Counted from the stretch's first letter, positions 34,857 to 42,994 are shown. The stretch: 64,000 bases of DNA from JAWHTC01 sp032586155 (GCF_032586155.1 NZ_JAWHTC010000005.1:248001-312000), one strand, 5' to 3'. Numbers and translations are program-made. Notes: generated by a model not told the origin, from the letters alone.

Positions 34857-34896
34857 GTCGGGCTCGGGAAGGTCGTGTGAGAGATGATAACAATCA

Positions 34897-34920
34897 CGCC
34901 GCCCCGAGAGCGGGGCGGCG
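34897..34920 (-). terminator. Hairpin downstream of the IalB-family gene
   Basis: CGCCGCCCCG (34897-34906), AGAG, CGGGGCGGCG (34911-34920): a perfect 10-bp stem starting 17 bases after the stop of the minus-strand IalB gene. Only a weak T-rich stretch (TGATTGTTATC) follows on that strand, so it could also be partial read-through control ahead of the aconitase X gene. Confidence 0.7.
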
Positions 34921-34937
34921 TTAATTGGTCTGCAGGT

Positions 34938-35477
34938 TTACTTGCAGCGCTTCTCGGCATCTTCGACAGCAGCGGTAAAGCCGGAGAGCGAGAATGTATC
35001 CTTGGTCTTGGTGCCGCGCGACGAGCGTGCGGTCAGGATGGCCTTGGAGCCGCGTTTCATTGCCGTCAGGATCTTGGCATCATCAGCGGGCGAGGCCGGC
35101 CAGGCCCATTCGCCTTCGGCGTAGAGCTCATAGGAATTGCCATCAACCGATAGGTTGACGGTGGACCCCGACGCGAAGGGGTAGCCACCGGTAAAGGTGA
35201 TCTGGCCCGATACGCCCGCCCCGGGACGGAAGAAGGCCATCAACAGGATGTCCGAGCGGCGCACGGCCACGACACGGCCTTCCTTGGTGTTGACGGTTTC
35301 CTTGGGCGAGGACACGGCCCAGCATTCGCGGGGGTTCTTGTCTTCGAACACGGACCAATCGGTTTTCGCTGCAACCTGATTGGTGCTGGTTTCTTGCGCG
35401 GATACGGATGTTGCCGACAGGGTCGGGGCCAGAGCGAGGAATGCCCCGGCACAGGTTAGCGCAATACGTGATACCAT
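34938..35477 (-). CDS. Invasion-associated locus B (IalB) family protein
   Basis: A 179-residue periplasmic protein with a signal peptide (about 1-28, ending SVSAQ) and one IalB domain: ECWAVSSPKETVNTKEG near 50-66, a middle FRPGAGVSGQITFTGGYPF, and a final C-terminal Cys that can pair with the one in ECW. Named for a Bartonella invasion locus, the family is widespread in free-living alphaproteobacteria, where the role is unknown and pathogenicity should not be inferred. The ATG at 35477 has a GGAGG site. It is divergent from the asparaginase gene across 178 bases. Confidence 0.9.
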   Translation of the reverse strand: MVSRIALTCAGAFLALAPTLSATSVSAQETSTNQVAAKTDWSVFEDKNPRECWAVSSPKETVNTKEGRVVAVRRSDILLMAFFRPGAGVSGQITFTGGYPFASGSTVNLSVDGNSYELYAEGEWAWPASPADDAKILTAMKRGSKAILTARSSRGTKTKDTFSLSGFTAAVEDAEKRCK

Positions 35478-35655
35478 ATTCACAGCCTCCAGCTGTCTTT
35501 TTGCCTCAAACTTGCGGCCGCTGCACCGTGGCGATTCCGCCTTCTTTGGTTCACGGGCCGATATTTTCACTCGACATTGCTACATTAGACTGAAATCTGC
35601 CATGGACGGAAGAGGAATTGGCGAAATTTCGCGTAAGTTTGAAGGAAGAGTGAAC

Positions 35656-36651
35656 ATGACGGCACCGGTAGAAATGGCGCAGGTCTGGCGCGGGGATTTC
35701 CTGGAATGCGTGCATATGGGGCATGCGGTGGTCTGTAACGCCCAGGGTGAGGTGGTGCAGGCCTGGGGCGATCCCGATCTGGTGGTGTTGCCACGCTCCA
35801 GTTGCAAGATGATCCAGGCGCTGCCGCTGGTGGAAAGCGGCGCGGCGGATGCGGCGGGGCTGACCTCCGAACATCTGGCGCTGGCCTGTGCCTCGCATAA
35901 CGGTGCGTCGATCCATGTGGATAGGGTGCGGACATGGCTCGACAACCTGGGGCTTGGCGACGACGATCTGCGGTGTGGCGGCCATGTGCCGCGCGACAAG
36001 GAGCAGGAGAAATGCGTGATCTGCGGCCATGGCCCGGACCAGGTGCATAACAATTGCTCAGGCAAGCATGCGGGGTTCCTGACCCTGACCCGGCATCTGG
36101 GTGCAGGACCGGAGTATATCGAGGCCGATCACCCGGTACAGCTGGCTGTGAAAGAGGCTTTCGAGGATGTCTCTGGCGAAGACAGCCCCGGTTTTGCCAT
36201 CGACGGCTGCTCGGCCCCGAATTTCGCCACTTCGCTGAAGGGGATGGCGCGGGCGATGGCCTTCTATGCGAACGCCGGTGACGGGTCTGTGCGCGACCGG
36301 GCTGCGGTGCGGCTGCGACAGGCAATGGTCGCGCATCCGGAGCTGGTGGCCGGTGAAGGTCGCTCTTGTACCGAGCTGATGCGGGCGATGGACAGTAAGG
36401 TAGCGCTGAAAACAGGGGCGGAAGGATATTTTGCTGCGATCCTGCCCGAGCTGGGATTGGGCGTGGCGCTCAAGATCGTCGATGGTCAGACCCGCGGCGC
36501 GGAGTGTGCGATTGCATCGATGCTGGTCGAATTGGGCGTTCTGGATGCAGACCATCCGGCGGCGCAGAAGTTTCTCAATGCGCCGATCACCAATTGCCGG
36601 GGGATCGATGCGGCATATGTCCGGCCCGGGGCTGCATTTGCGGGCGTTTGA
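35656..36651 (+). CDS. Asparaginase of the Rhizobium AsnA/type III-like family
   Basis: A 331-residue protein of the asparaginase II family (Rhizobium etli type), unrelated to E. coli AnsA/AnsB. Family landmarks are PRSSCKMIQALPLVESGAAD near 45-65, CASHNGASIH near 75-84, CGGHVPRD, NNCSGKHAGFL near 130-140 and the C-terminal KIVDGQTRGAE. R. etli's enzyme uses two Ser-Lys pairs and zinc held by a Cys; SSCK and CSGKH here fit those sites. It hydrolyses asparagine to aspartate and ammonia. The ATG at 35656 has GGAAGAG upstream. The composite intergenic element at 36666-36857 follows its stop. Confidence 0.9.
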   Translation: MTAPVEMAQVWRGDFLECVHMGHAVVCNAQGEVVQAWGDPDLVVLPRSSCKMIQALPLVESGAADAAGLTSEHLALACASHNGASIHVDRVRTWLDNLGLGDDDLRCGGHVPRDKEQEKCVICGHGPDQVHNNCSGKHAGFLTLTRHLGAGPEYIEADHPVQLAVKEAFEDVSGEDSPGFAIDGCSAPNFATSLKGMARAMAFYANAGDGSVRDRAAVRLRQAMVAHPELVAGEGRSCTELMRAMDSKVALKTGAEGYFAAILPELGLGVALKIVDGQTRGAECAIASMLVELGVLDADHPAAQKFLNAPITNCRGIDAAYVRPGAAFAGV

Positions 36652-37030
36652 AATTCAAAGCGACATGCGCCCCAGAGCCGCGCTCCCACCCCACTGACGA
36701 CAGGTGTTTGCTCGGCAAGCACCGAAAGTGCCCTCCCCGCGCGGCTTTGGGGCGCAGTGATCCAACTGCTGACCGATATTCAGATGGAGAGGGGGAAATG
36801 AGTATTTGGGTCAAGAAAGAGCACAGGGAATCATGTCTCTTTCTTGCGAAAATACTCCAATTCGACGGTGAAGCGTGGCGTTCGGTTTCAATTCGAACGT
36901 GACGATGCAGAACCGCCGCGCGCGAGCGCGGCACTACCAGATACCATGCGGGGCCGAGCGTAGCGAGGCCCCTTGGCGACGCTGCCAGGCGGCGCAAATC
37001 CTTGCAACTGTCGCCAAGATGCGGCCGGTC
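36652..37030. other. 379-base gap without a confident gene
   Basis: Apart from composite element A, this gap holds two GC palindromes: GCCGCGC-type pairs at about 36911-36931, and GGGGCC, GAGCGTAGCGAG, GGCCCC-like at about 36952-36973. A 34-codon frame (36798-36902, beginning MSIWVKKEHRE) has a fair ribosome site (GGAGAGGGGG) but is built from the repeated 22-mer, so it is probably not a real protein. Nothing else is recognisable. Confidence 0.6.
36666..36857. repeat. Composite intergenic element A (long hairpin plus inverted pair of the 22-mer)
   Basis: The left part is an 18-bp near-perfect inverted repeat (36666-36683 with 36739-36756, one mismatch) that encloses a smaller hairpin (GTGTTTGC/GCAAGCAC near 36704-36722). 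Forty-three bases later comes GAGTATTTGGG-TC-AAGAAAGAG (36800-36821), then its inverted partner at 36837-36857 (complement GAGTATTTTCG-C-AAGAAAGAG), so the pair folds into a roughly 20-bp stem with a 15-base loop. The same hairpin-then-22-mer order occurs at 39.3 and 44.0 kb. Confidence 0.75.
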
Positions 37031-37345
37031 TCACATCTCCATTGCTTCGGCGACTTCCACCGTCCCGGCCCCGTTTTCGAGGATAGGGCAGCCTTGGGCG
37101 ATGGCGCAGGCCGCGTCAATGTCGGCGGCGTTGACCAACGTGTAGCCTGACACCGGGTTGGCGCCGCCATTGTCTTCGACACCCGAGGCCGTGACGGTTT
37201 TCGACATGCCTGCCGGGTTGCCACCATCGACCAAGTCGCCACCGATTCCTTCGAGCCAGGACATCCAGGCCGCCATCACGCGTTTGCCCTCTTCTTCGGT
37301 CTCGGGGCGCCCGCCGCCGTGGTAGATGAACATGAACTTCGGCAT
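37031..37345 (-). CDS. YCII-related domain protein
   Basis: A 104-residue protein of the YCII-related (DGPF) fold, a small dimeric ferredoxin-like domain often found near ECF sigma factors or in catabolic operons. The landmarks are MPKFMFIYHGG at the start, the WMSWLEGIGGDLVDGGNP block near 27-44 and GYTLVNAADIDAACAIAQGC near 67-86. No enzyme activity is established for this subgroup. The ATG at 37345 has a strong GGGAGGAT site; the long frame upstream is spurious. It lies 58 bases downstream of the LOG-family gene on the same strand and may share its transcript. Confidence 0.88.
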   Translation of the reverse strand: MPKFMFIYHGGGRPETEEEGKRVMAAWMSWLEGIGGDLVDGGNPAGMSKTVTASGVEDNGGANPVSGYTLVNAADIDAACAIAQGCPILENGAGTVEVAEAMEM

Positions 37346-37403
37346 GTGATCCTCCCTGTTCGCTATGGAAGAAGGATACCACAGGCGGTGGTTTTCCAGT
37401 AAA

Positions 37404-38246
37404 TCACCTTCCCGGGAGGTCGTCGCGGCACGGCTCAGGGTCGAAATTCTCGATGATCTCGACCGCTTCTTCGGCGGTGTCGACAAAGCGGAAGAGGTTG
37501 AGATCCTCGTCCGAGATCGTACCGGCCTCGGCCAGGGCGTCCCAGTTGATGATTTTTTCCCAGAAGGCGCGACCAAACAGCAGGAACGGCACCCGTTTCA
37601 TCCGGCCGGTCTGAATCAGGGTCAGGGATTCGAAGGTTTCGTCCAGCGTGCCAAAGCCGCCGGGGAAGACACAGACGGCGCGGGCGCGCATCAGGAAATG
37701 CATCTTGCGAATGGCGAAATAGTGGAAGTTGAAGCACAGATCGGGGGTGACATATTCGTTTGGCGCCTGTTCGTGCGGCAGCACGATATTGAGCCCGATC
37801 GAGGCGCCGCCCGCGTCCATGGCGCCGCGGTTGCCGGCCTCCATCACGCCCGGGCCGCCACCTGTGCAGATGACGTATTCCTTGCCATAGGTTTCCATCG
37901 ACTTGGCGGTCATCAGCCGCGAAAACTCGCGTGCAACGTCGTAGTATTCCGACAGTTCAGCCAGCGTCTTGGTGCGGGCGCTCTTTTTGTTGGCAGGTTC
38001 CGGGATGCGGGCGCCGCCAAACAGCACGACGGTGCTTTCGATGCCGCGCTCATCGAGGATCATCTGAGGTTTCAGAAGTTCCAGTTGCAGACGTACCGGG
38101 CGCAACTCGTCCCGGCAGAGGAATTCCTCGTCGGCGAAGGCGAGGCGGTAGGCCGGTGCGCGGGTTTGCGGCGTGTCGGGGATGGCTTCTGCCGCTTCGC
38201 GGTCGGTATGGGCATCGCGGAACGGGCTGAGACGATCATCTTTCAT
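37404..38246 (-). CDS. LOG-family protein (cytokinin riboside 5'-monophosphate phosphoribohydrolase-like)
   Basis: A 280-residue member of the large LOG group (formerly called lysine decarboxylase-like). The phosphoribohydrolase motif PGGFGTLDETFE is near residue 195, with the nucleotide-binding GGGPGVMEAGNRGA near 130. The extra 80 N-terminal residues match the long form, which in bacteria resembles PpnN nucleotide 5'-monophosphate nucleosidases; it probably splits nucleoside monophosphates to base and ribose phosphate. The ATG at 38246 (MKDDRLSPF) has a CAGGGA site. It is divergent from the dehydratase gene across 76 bases. Confidence 0.9.
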   Translation of the reverse strand: MKDDRLSPFRDAHTDREAAEAIPDTPQTRAPAYRLAFADEEFLCRDELRPVRLQLELLKPQMILDERGIESTVVLFGGARIPEPANKKSARTKTLAELSEYYDVAREFSRLMTAKSMETYGKEYVICTGGGPGVMEAGNRGAMDAGGASIGLNIVLPHEQAPNEYVTPDLCFNFHYFAIRKMHFLMRARAVCVFPGGFGTLDETFESLTLIQTGRMKRVPFLLFGRAFWEKIINWDALAEAGTISDEDLNLFRFVDTAEEAVEIIENFDPEPCRDDLPGR

Positions 38247-38322
38247 GTGGTTTCCCTGCTTGCACGTTTTTCCCACGCCTATAGGGTTTGACCTTCGGAC
38301 GCCAGTGACGGGAGCGTGAGGC

Positions 38323-39243
38323 ATGGATTGGTTGAGCGAGATTGAGGCGGCAAGGGCACGGGTCCGGGGGCATGTGGTGAAAACCCCGGTTCTGGAGGTC
38401 ACGGGGTTTGGCCTAGACTATCCGGTCGAGATGAAGCTGGAGCAGATGCAGCATACCGGTAGTTTCAAAGCGCGGGGGGCGTTCAACACACTGCTCAGCA
38501 GCGATGTGCCCGAGGGCGGCGTGGTCGCGGCGTCAGGCGGCAATCACGGCGCAGCGGTGGCTTATGCGGCCCATGCCTTGGGGATCCCGGCGCATATTTT
38601 TGTTCCGGAAATGGCGGGGCCGACGAAGATTGGTCTCATCCGCTCTACCGGGGCCGAGTTGAGCGTCGTGGCTGGCGAGTACGCCAATGCGCTGGCGGGG
38701 GCCGAGGCGCATGAACAAGACACCGGGGCGATGCAGATCCATGCCTATGACGCGGTGCCGACCGTGGCGGGGCAGGGGACCTGCATGGCCGAGTGGGAAG
38801 AACAGGGGTTGCAGGCGGATACGGTGCTGATCGCCGTGGGCGGCGGTGGGCTCATTGCCGGGGCGCTGGCGTGGTTGCAGGGGGTGCGCAAGATCGTGGC
38901 GGTGGAACCCGAGACCTCTTGTGCGCTCAATGCGGCACTTGAAGTGGGGGCGCCGGTGGATGTGGAGGTGTCGGGTGTGGCCGCCAATGCGCTGGGGGCG
39001 CGGCGGATTGGGAGTATTTGTCATGGGCTGGCCGAGAAACATCTGCACCGATCAGTGACCGTGACGGATGAGGCGATCATCGCGGCGCGCGATGCCTTGT
39101 GGCGCGAGCGGCGGCAATTGGTGGAGCCAGCGGGTGCGACGGCGCTGGCGGCGTTGATGAGCAGGGCTTACGTGCCGGCACCGGGTGAGCGGGTGGCGGT
39201 GTTGGTCTGCGGGGCCAATGTAGCGCCCGATCCCTTGGGGTGA
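38323..39243 (+). CDS. PLP-dependent threonine/serine dehydratase-like enzyme
   Basis: A 306-residue fold-type II PLP enzyme of the threonine dehydratase/serine racemase group. The PLP lysine is in GSFKARGA (about residue 49), the SGGNHG loop near 71-76 binds the cofactor phosphate side, and the glycine-rich GGGGLIAGAL loop is near 182. There is no regulatory ACT domain, so it is not the biosynthetic IlvA; catabolic threonine dehydratase, serine dehydratase, or a 3-hydroxyaspartate or ectoine-related role are options. The ATG follows GGGAGCGTGAGGC. Its stop is followed by composite element B. Confidence 0.9.
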   Translation: MDWLSEIEAARARVRGHVVKTPVLEVTGFGLDYPVEMKLEQMQHTGSFKARGAFNTLLSSDVPEGGVVAASGGNHGAAVAYAAHALGIPAHIFVPEMAGPTKIGLIRSTGAELSVVAGEYANALAGAEAHEQDTGAMQIHAYDAVPTVAGQGTCMAEWEEQGLQADTVLIAVGGGGLIAGALAWLQGVRKIVAVEPETSCALNAALEVGAPVDVEVSGVAANALGARRIGSICHGLAEKHLHRSVTVTDEAIIAARDALWRERRQLVEPAGATALAALMSRAYVPAPGERVAVLVCGANVAPDPLG

Positions 39244-39367
39244 TTGCCGCCCTCAGGCGCCTCCCACCCACCCTACCCCGGCGCCTTCGGGCGGCAATGG
39301 GGGTGTTCGAATTGAAAGCCGGGTGGTGTTTGTGAGCGCGGGTTTGAGTATTTGGGCAAAGAAAGAG
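39243..39367. repeat. Composite intergenic element B
   Basis: A 19-bp inverted repeat with two mismatches (39243-39261 and 39280-39298), loop CTCCCACCCACCCTACCCC-like, begins one base after the dehydratase stop codon. Forty-seven bases later comes GAGTATTTGGG-CA-AAGAAAGAG (39346-39367). The hairpin may serve as the terminator of the upstream gene; the role of the 22-mer is unknown. No gene is visible in the rest of 39244-39496. Confidence 0.72.
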
Positions 39368-39496
39368 CGCCGGGGCGGCGATCCGTTTGGCCGGGGTGAG
39401 GTGTAGGGCGGGGCAAATGACAGCGGGCCGCATTGATCACGGCGGGGCTTGCCGCTATAGCGGCGCGAACCGAGGGATTAATGGGAGACGCCCGAA

Positions 39497-40324
39497 ATGT
39501 CGAATGCAGCACTTGAAACCGCCATCGAGGCCGCGTGGGACAACCGCGATGCCATTACGTCCGCCACCACAGGGGAAACCCGTGAGGCGATCGAAGACAC
39601 TCTGAACGCGCTCGATAGCGGCAGCCTGCGGGTGGCCGAGCGTCAGGAGGACGGCAACTGGCATGTGAACCAGTGGGCCAAGAAAGCCGTGCTGCTTGGC
39701 TTCCGTCTGAAGGACATGGAACGGCAGGACGGCGGGCCGCAGGCCGGTGGCTGGTGGGACAAGGTCGATAGCAAGTTCAAGGGCTGGGGTGATAACCAGT
39801 GGCAGGCGGCGGGGTTCCGCGCGGTGCCGAACTGTGTCGTCCGCAAGAGCGCTTTCATCGCGCCGGGCGTGGTATTGATGCCGTCTTTCGTCAACTTGGG
39901 TGCTTATGTCGACGAGGGCACCATGGTGGACACCTGGGCCACGGTGGGCAGCTGTGCCCAGATCGGCAAGAACGTGCACCTCAGCGGCGGCGTGGGCATA
40001 GGCGGCGTGCTGGAGCCGATGCAGGCCGGGCCGACAATCATCGAGGACAACTGTTTCATCGGCGCACGTTCGGAAGTCGTGGAAGGCTGTATCGTGCGTG
40101 AGGGCTCTGTTCTGGGCATGGGCGTGTTCATCGGCCAATCGACCAAGATCGTCGATCGCGATACCGGTGAGGTCATGTATGGCGAAGTACCCAGCGGTTC
40201 GGTCGTCGTCGCAGGGTCGATGCCGAGCAAGAACGGTGTGAACCTTTACTGCGCCGTGATCGTGAAGCGGGTGGATGCACAAACCCGCTCGAAAACCTCG
40301 ATCAACGAGCTGCTGCGCGATTGA
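39497..40324 (+). CDS. dapD: Tetrahydrodipicolinate N-succinyltransferase
   Basis: Transfers succinyl from succinyl-CoA to tetrahydrodipicolinate in the lysine/diaminopimelate pathway. It is 275 residues, with an N-terminal helical domain (1-100), a left-handed beta-helix of hexapeptide repeats (about 105-230; SAFIAPGVVLMPSFVNLGAYV and following) and the family's SGGVGIGGVLEP near 160. The C-terminal KTSINELLRD is standard. GGGAGACG precedes the ATG. A small secreted protein gene overlaps its stop by one base (TGATG). The lysine-pathway dapE is not in the window. Confidence 0.97.
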   Translation: MSNAALETAIEAAWDNRDAITSATTGETREAIEDTLNALDSGSLRVAERQEDGNWHVNQWAKKAVLLGFRLKDMERQDGGPQAGGWWDKVDSKFKGWGDNQWQAAGFRAVPNCVVRKSAFIAPGVVLMPSFVNLGAYVDEGTMVDTWATVGSCAQIGKNVHLSGGVGIGGVLEPMQAGPTIIEDNCFIGARSEVVEGCIVREGSVLGMGVFIGQSTKIVDRDTGEVMYGEVPSGSVVVAGSMPSKNGVNLYCAVIVKRVDAQTRSKTSINELLRD

Positions 40325-40677
40325 TGCGGCGGGGTGTGGTTTTTACACTGTGCCTGCTGGCAGGGACAGCTGCCGCGGCGGGGCCTTATGACGGGATCTA
40401 TCGCCCAGATTATCCCGGCGCCGAAAGCTGGGATTGTCGCACGGTTGGGATGGATGGCGGTGCGCTGGCGGTACGCGATGGCAGGCTTGTCGGGGTTGAA
40501 AGCAATTGCGCCCTGACCAACCCGATCAGCATACGCGGCATGGCGGCAACGCTTTATGATGCCGAATGCAGCGGGGAAGGCGAGACCTATTCCCGGCGGA
40601 TGATGTTGATGACGACACAGGACGGCATCGCGATCATCGAGGATGGGTTTACCGATATGCTGGTGCGCTGTCCGTAA
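40324..40677 (+). CDS. Small secreted protein of unknown function
   Basis: A 117-residue protein with a signal peptide (about 1-18, ending AAAA before GPYDG). The mature body holds four cysteines (WDCRTV, SNCALT, AECSGE, VRCP), probably two disulfides, and short beta-rich repeats. No family is recognised; it looks like the small periplasmic proteins found next to many Rhodobacteraceae core genes. The ATG overlaps the dapD TGA in TGATG, so it is translated by coupling with dapD, although no link to lysine synthesis is evident. It is convergent with the receptor-like channel gene. Confidence 0.8.
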   Translation: MRRGVVFTLCLLAGTAAAAGPYDGIYRPDYPGAESWDCRTVGMDGGALAVRDGRLVGVESNCALTNPISIRGMAATLYDAECSGEGETYSRRMMLMTTQDGIAIIEDGFTDMLVRCP

Positions 40678-40692
40678 TCCCGCGCCGCTGAA

Positions 40693-41766
40693 TCAGTTCG
40701 AAGCGCCGAAGTAACGGATGCGCAGCGCGTCGTAGCGGCCTGTTTCCCGCAGGTTCAGCAGTGCACGGTTGATTTCCTCGGTCAGCGGGCTGTCCGAGGG
40801 TAGAGCGATGCCATAATTCTCGGGTTTGAAATTGCGCGGCACCAGCCGTCCGAAGGCGGCACCGTCGTTGCGCACATACCAGGCCAGGATCGGGCCGTCG
40901 AAGACCACGGCATCCAGCTTGCCCTCTTCGAAGGTGCGCAGCATGTCCTGCAGATTGCCAAATTGCTGATGCCCGATGCCGCGGCTGTCGAGAAAGGCCG
41001 ACGCGGTGGAGCCGGTGGTCGAGGCCACCTTGCGGCCGTCGAGGTCGGAAAGGTTGTCGATGTTCCCCGAGATCGCCTCGATCGTCATGGCTGCGGTGAT
41101 CCGGGCGACGAAGATCGACACGATGAAGAGGGATGATATCACCAGCAGAACCGCGAACACGCGGCCCGGACGGGACTGGGGCGCCCGTTCCTCGAAGCCG
41201 CCATTGACCACGAGGTTCAGCGCCCACCAGAAGGACGGGAACAGCGCGTCACCAGCGGGGCGATCAAAATAGGGTTGGCGGTTGCGCTCGAACAGCCACA
41301 TCAGCATGCCGCCACCGAACAGCAGCGCGCCGGCGGCCAGAAGCGCCAAGATCAGGTCACGGGCGAACAGCGCGCGCAGCAGGCTGCTGCCGTTGCCGCC
41401 GTCCAGCGGCACCATGATTTGGACGCCGCTTTCGAAGATCGGGTGCGAGAAATCCATTGCGGTTTCGCGCGCCGCGGTGATCGAGATATTGGCGATGGCG
41501 CCGTCGACCTTGCCCTGTGCGATGGCATCGAACATGTCGGAAAATTGCGTGACCCGCTGGAACTGAATCTCGCGGCCCATCTCGGCGGCAATGTCCTGCA
41601 TCAGTTCAACGGAGAAACCTCGGAACCCCTTTGGTGTTTGGGTTGAAAAGGGTGGCCGGTCGACGGTTGCGAAGGTCAGGCTTTGTGCCGTGCTGGCGGC
41701 TGGTAGGACCAGTGCCAAAAACAGGGTGACAACCCCCTGCAAGACAAGTGCAGTGCGTGTTTTCAT
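40693..41766 (-). CDS. Prokaryotic ionotropic glutamate receptor-like channel
   Basis: A 357-residue protein with a signal peptide (about 1-27), a periplasmic amino-acid-binding domain split in two (SBP_bac_3 type: about 30-125 and 235-355) and, between the halves, the pore module TM1 (LILALLAAGALLFGGGMLMWLF), a re-entrant loop and TM2 (VFAVLLVISSLFIVSIFVARITAAMTI). This is the GluR0 arrangement. K+-selective members have TVGYGD in the loop; here it reads FWWALNLVVNGGFEER, so there is no K+ filter. It may pass other ions or have lost conduction. The ATG at 41766 begins the signal peptide; the long upstream frame is spurious. Confidence 0.88.
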   Translation of the reverse strand: MKTRTALVLQGVVTLFLALVLPAASTAQSLTFATVDRPPFSTQTPKGFRGFSVELMQDIAAEMGREIQFQRVTQFSDMFDAIAQGKVDGAIANISITAARETAMDFSHPIFESGVQIMVPLDGGNGSSLLRALFARDLILALLAAGALLFGGGMLMWLFERNRQPYFDRPAGDALFPSFWWALNLVVNGGFEERAPQSRPGRVFAVLLVISSLFIVSIFVARITAAMTIEAISGNIDNLSDLDGRKVASTTGSTASAFLDSRGIGHQQFGNLQDMLRTFEEGKLDAVVFDGPILAWYVRNDGAAFGRLVPRNFKPENYGIALPSDSPLTEEINRALLNLRETGRYDALRIRYFGASN

Positions 41767-41886
41767 GGCATGTATCCCCATCTGCCGTGCAGAGAGGTTT
41801 ACACAGGCGGGTGCGGGATGCCTAGTCTGGACCTTTGCGGCATGTTGCGGCATGGGGAACCAGGTTTCAGATGGAAGGGCATCGCG

Positions 41887-42219
41887 ATGGCAAAATCGGG
41901 GAAGGTCTCGAAACAGCAGGTCTATACGTTGTTGGTACAGATCGGGCGCAAGGAGGGTGACGGGCTGCCCACGGGGGCAACCGGCGCGGCGCTGATGGTC
42001 TATGCCAGCGGCGTGGACGAGGCCGAGGCGGTGCGCGAGACGGTGGCGATTCTGAAACAGGCGGACACGGCGCCACTGGATGTGACCGGATATGGCACGC
42101 TGGACGAGCGGCTGGACGAGGGGCATGACATCTCCGACGATGAGCGGGCGCTGATGGATCGGGCGCTCAAGGAAAACGCGGTGATCGTGGCGCAGATGAC
42201 GCCGTTTTTCGACGGTTGA
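41887..42219 (+). CDS. Small conserved protein of unknown function
   Basis: A 110-residue soluble protein, MAKSGKVSKQQVYTLLVQIG at the start, with alternating helix and strand character (GAALMVYASGVDEAEAVRETVAILKQA) and a C-terminal helix. It may be a small ACT- or ferredoxin-like fold, but no family can be named. GGAAGGG precedes the ATG. The HAD phosphatase gene begins 6 bases after its stop, so they form an operon, divergent from the channel gene. Confidence 0.82.
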   Translation: MAKSGKVSKQQVYTLLVQIGRKEGDGLPTGATGAALMVYASGVDEAEAVRETVAILKQADTAPLDVTGYGTLDERLDEGHDISDDERALMDRALKENAVIVAQMTPFFDG

Positions 42220-42225
42220 TACCGG

Positions 42226-42870
42226 ATGGCACATGTCTTTCTGGATCTTGACGGAACGCTGACCGATTCCCGGCCGGGGATCATCCGGTCCTTTCTGCAT
42301 GCGTTGGAAGTGCTGGGGATCGAGGCGCCTGATCCGGGCGAGTTGGATTGGGTGATCGGTCCGGCGCTGGTGGACAGCTTTGCCCGGCTGGGGGTTGAGG
42401 ACGTGCAGGTGGCGCTGCGGCACTACCGGGCGCGCTATACGGATGTGGGGCTTTTTGAGAATGAACTCTATGCCGGGGTCGAAGCGGCGTTGGCTGCGCT
42501 ACGGGACGCGGGGCACTTGTTGTATTTGGCGACAGCCAAGCCGCATGCCTATGCGACGCGGATCACCGAGCATTTCGGGCTTTCGCGGTTTATGACGCAC
42601 GAGTTCGGACCCGAACTGGATGGGACGCGCAATGACAAGAGCGAGTTGCTGGCCCATGCGTTGGAGGTGACCGGGGCCGAGGCAGGACAATCAGTCATGG
42701 TGGGCGACCGGCATCACGACATGGATGCGGCGCGGTCCGTGGGAATGACGGCTGTTGCCGTGCGTTGGGGCTATGGGCGGCCTGAGGAATGGTCCGGGGC
42801 GGCAGCGATCTGTGATCTGATGAGCGATTTGCCGGATGTGGTGGCACGGGTTCTTGGGGAAGGTAGGTGA
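42226..42870 (+). CDS. HAD-family phosphatase, phosphoglycolate phosphatase-like
   Basis: A 214-residue HAD hydrolase of subfamily IA with a four-helix cap. Motif I is FLDLDGTLTDS (nucleophile D6, acid D8 by counting), motif II a Thr in YLATAKP (about residue 103), and motif III/IV MVGDRHHDMDAA near 160-170. It is closest in style to Gph/PGP phosphatases that remove 2-phosphoglycolate; a 5'-nucleotidase activity is also possible. It starts 6 bases after the preceding gene. A GGCCGG palindrome with a CACACCCTACG tail follows its stop. Confidence 0.9.
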   Translation: MAHVFLDLDGTLTDSRPGIIRSFLHALEVLGIEAPDPGELDWVIGPALVDSFARLGVEDVQVALRHYRARYTDVGLFENELYAGVEAALAALRDAGHLLYLATAKPHAYATRITEHFGLSRFMTHEFGPELDGTRNDKSELLAHALEVTGAEAGQSVMVGDRHHDMDAARSVGMTAVAVRWGYGRPEEWSGAAAICDLMSDLPDVVARVLGEGR

Positions 42871-42872
42871 AC

Positions 42873-42904
42873 CCGGCCTGATGGCCGGAACCACACACCC
42901 TACG
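42873..42904. repeat. Palindromic repeat with CACCCTACG tail
   Basis: CCGGCC (42873-42878), TGAT, GGCCGG (42883-42888), then AACCACACACCCTACG. The flank matches the region right of the 15645 hairpin and, in inverted form, the GTAGGGTGTGTG near 23140. It stands between the phosphatase gene and the GAPDH paralogue. Confidence 0.65.
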
Positions 42905-42994
42905 CTGGACTGATGGGGGCGGGGCGAATTGGCACTGGTCGGGAGGAATGCGCCTGTCTAAAGGTCAGGTTGTGTGACCTAAGAGGGTGTGATC

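Noticed and set aside
41767..42423. 219-codon upstream extension of the receptor-like channel
   Set aside because: It lies antisense to two genes; the signal peptide starts at 41766.
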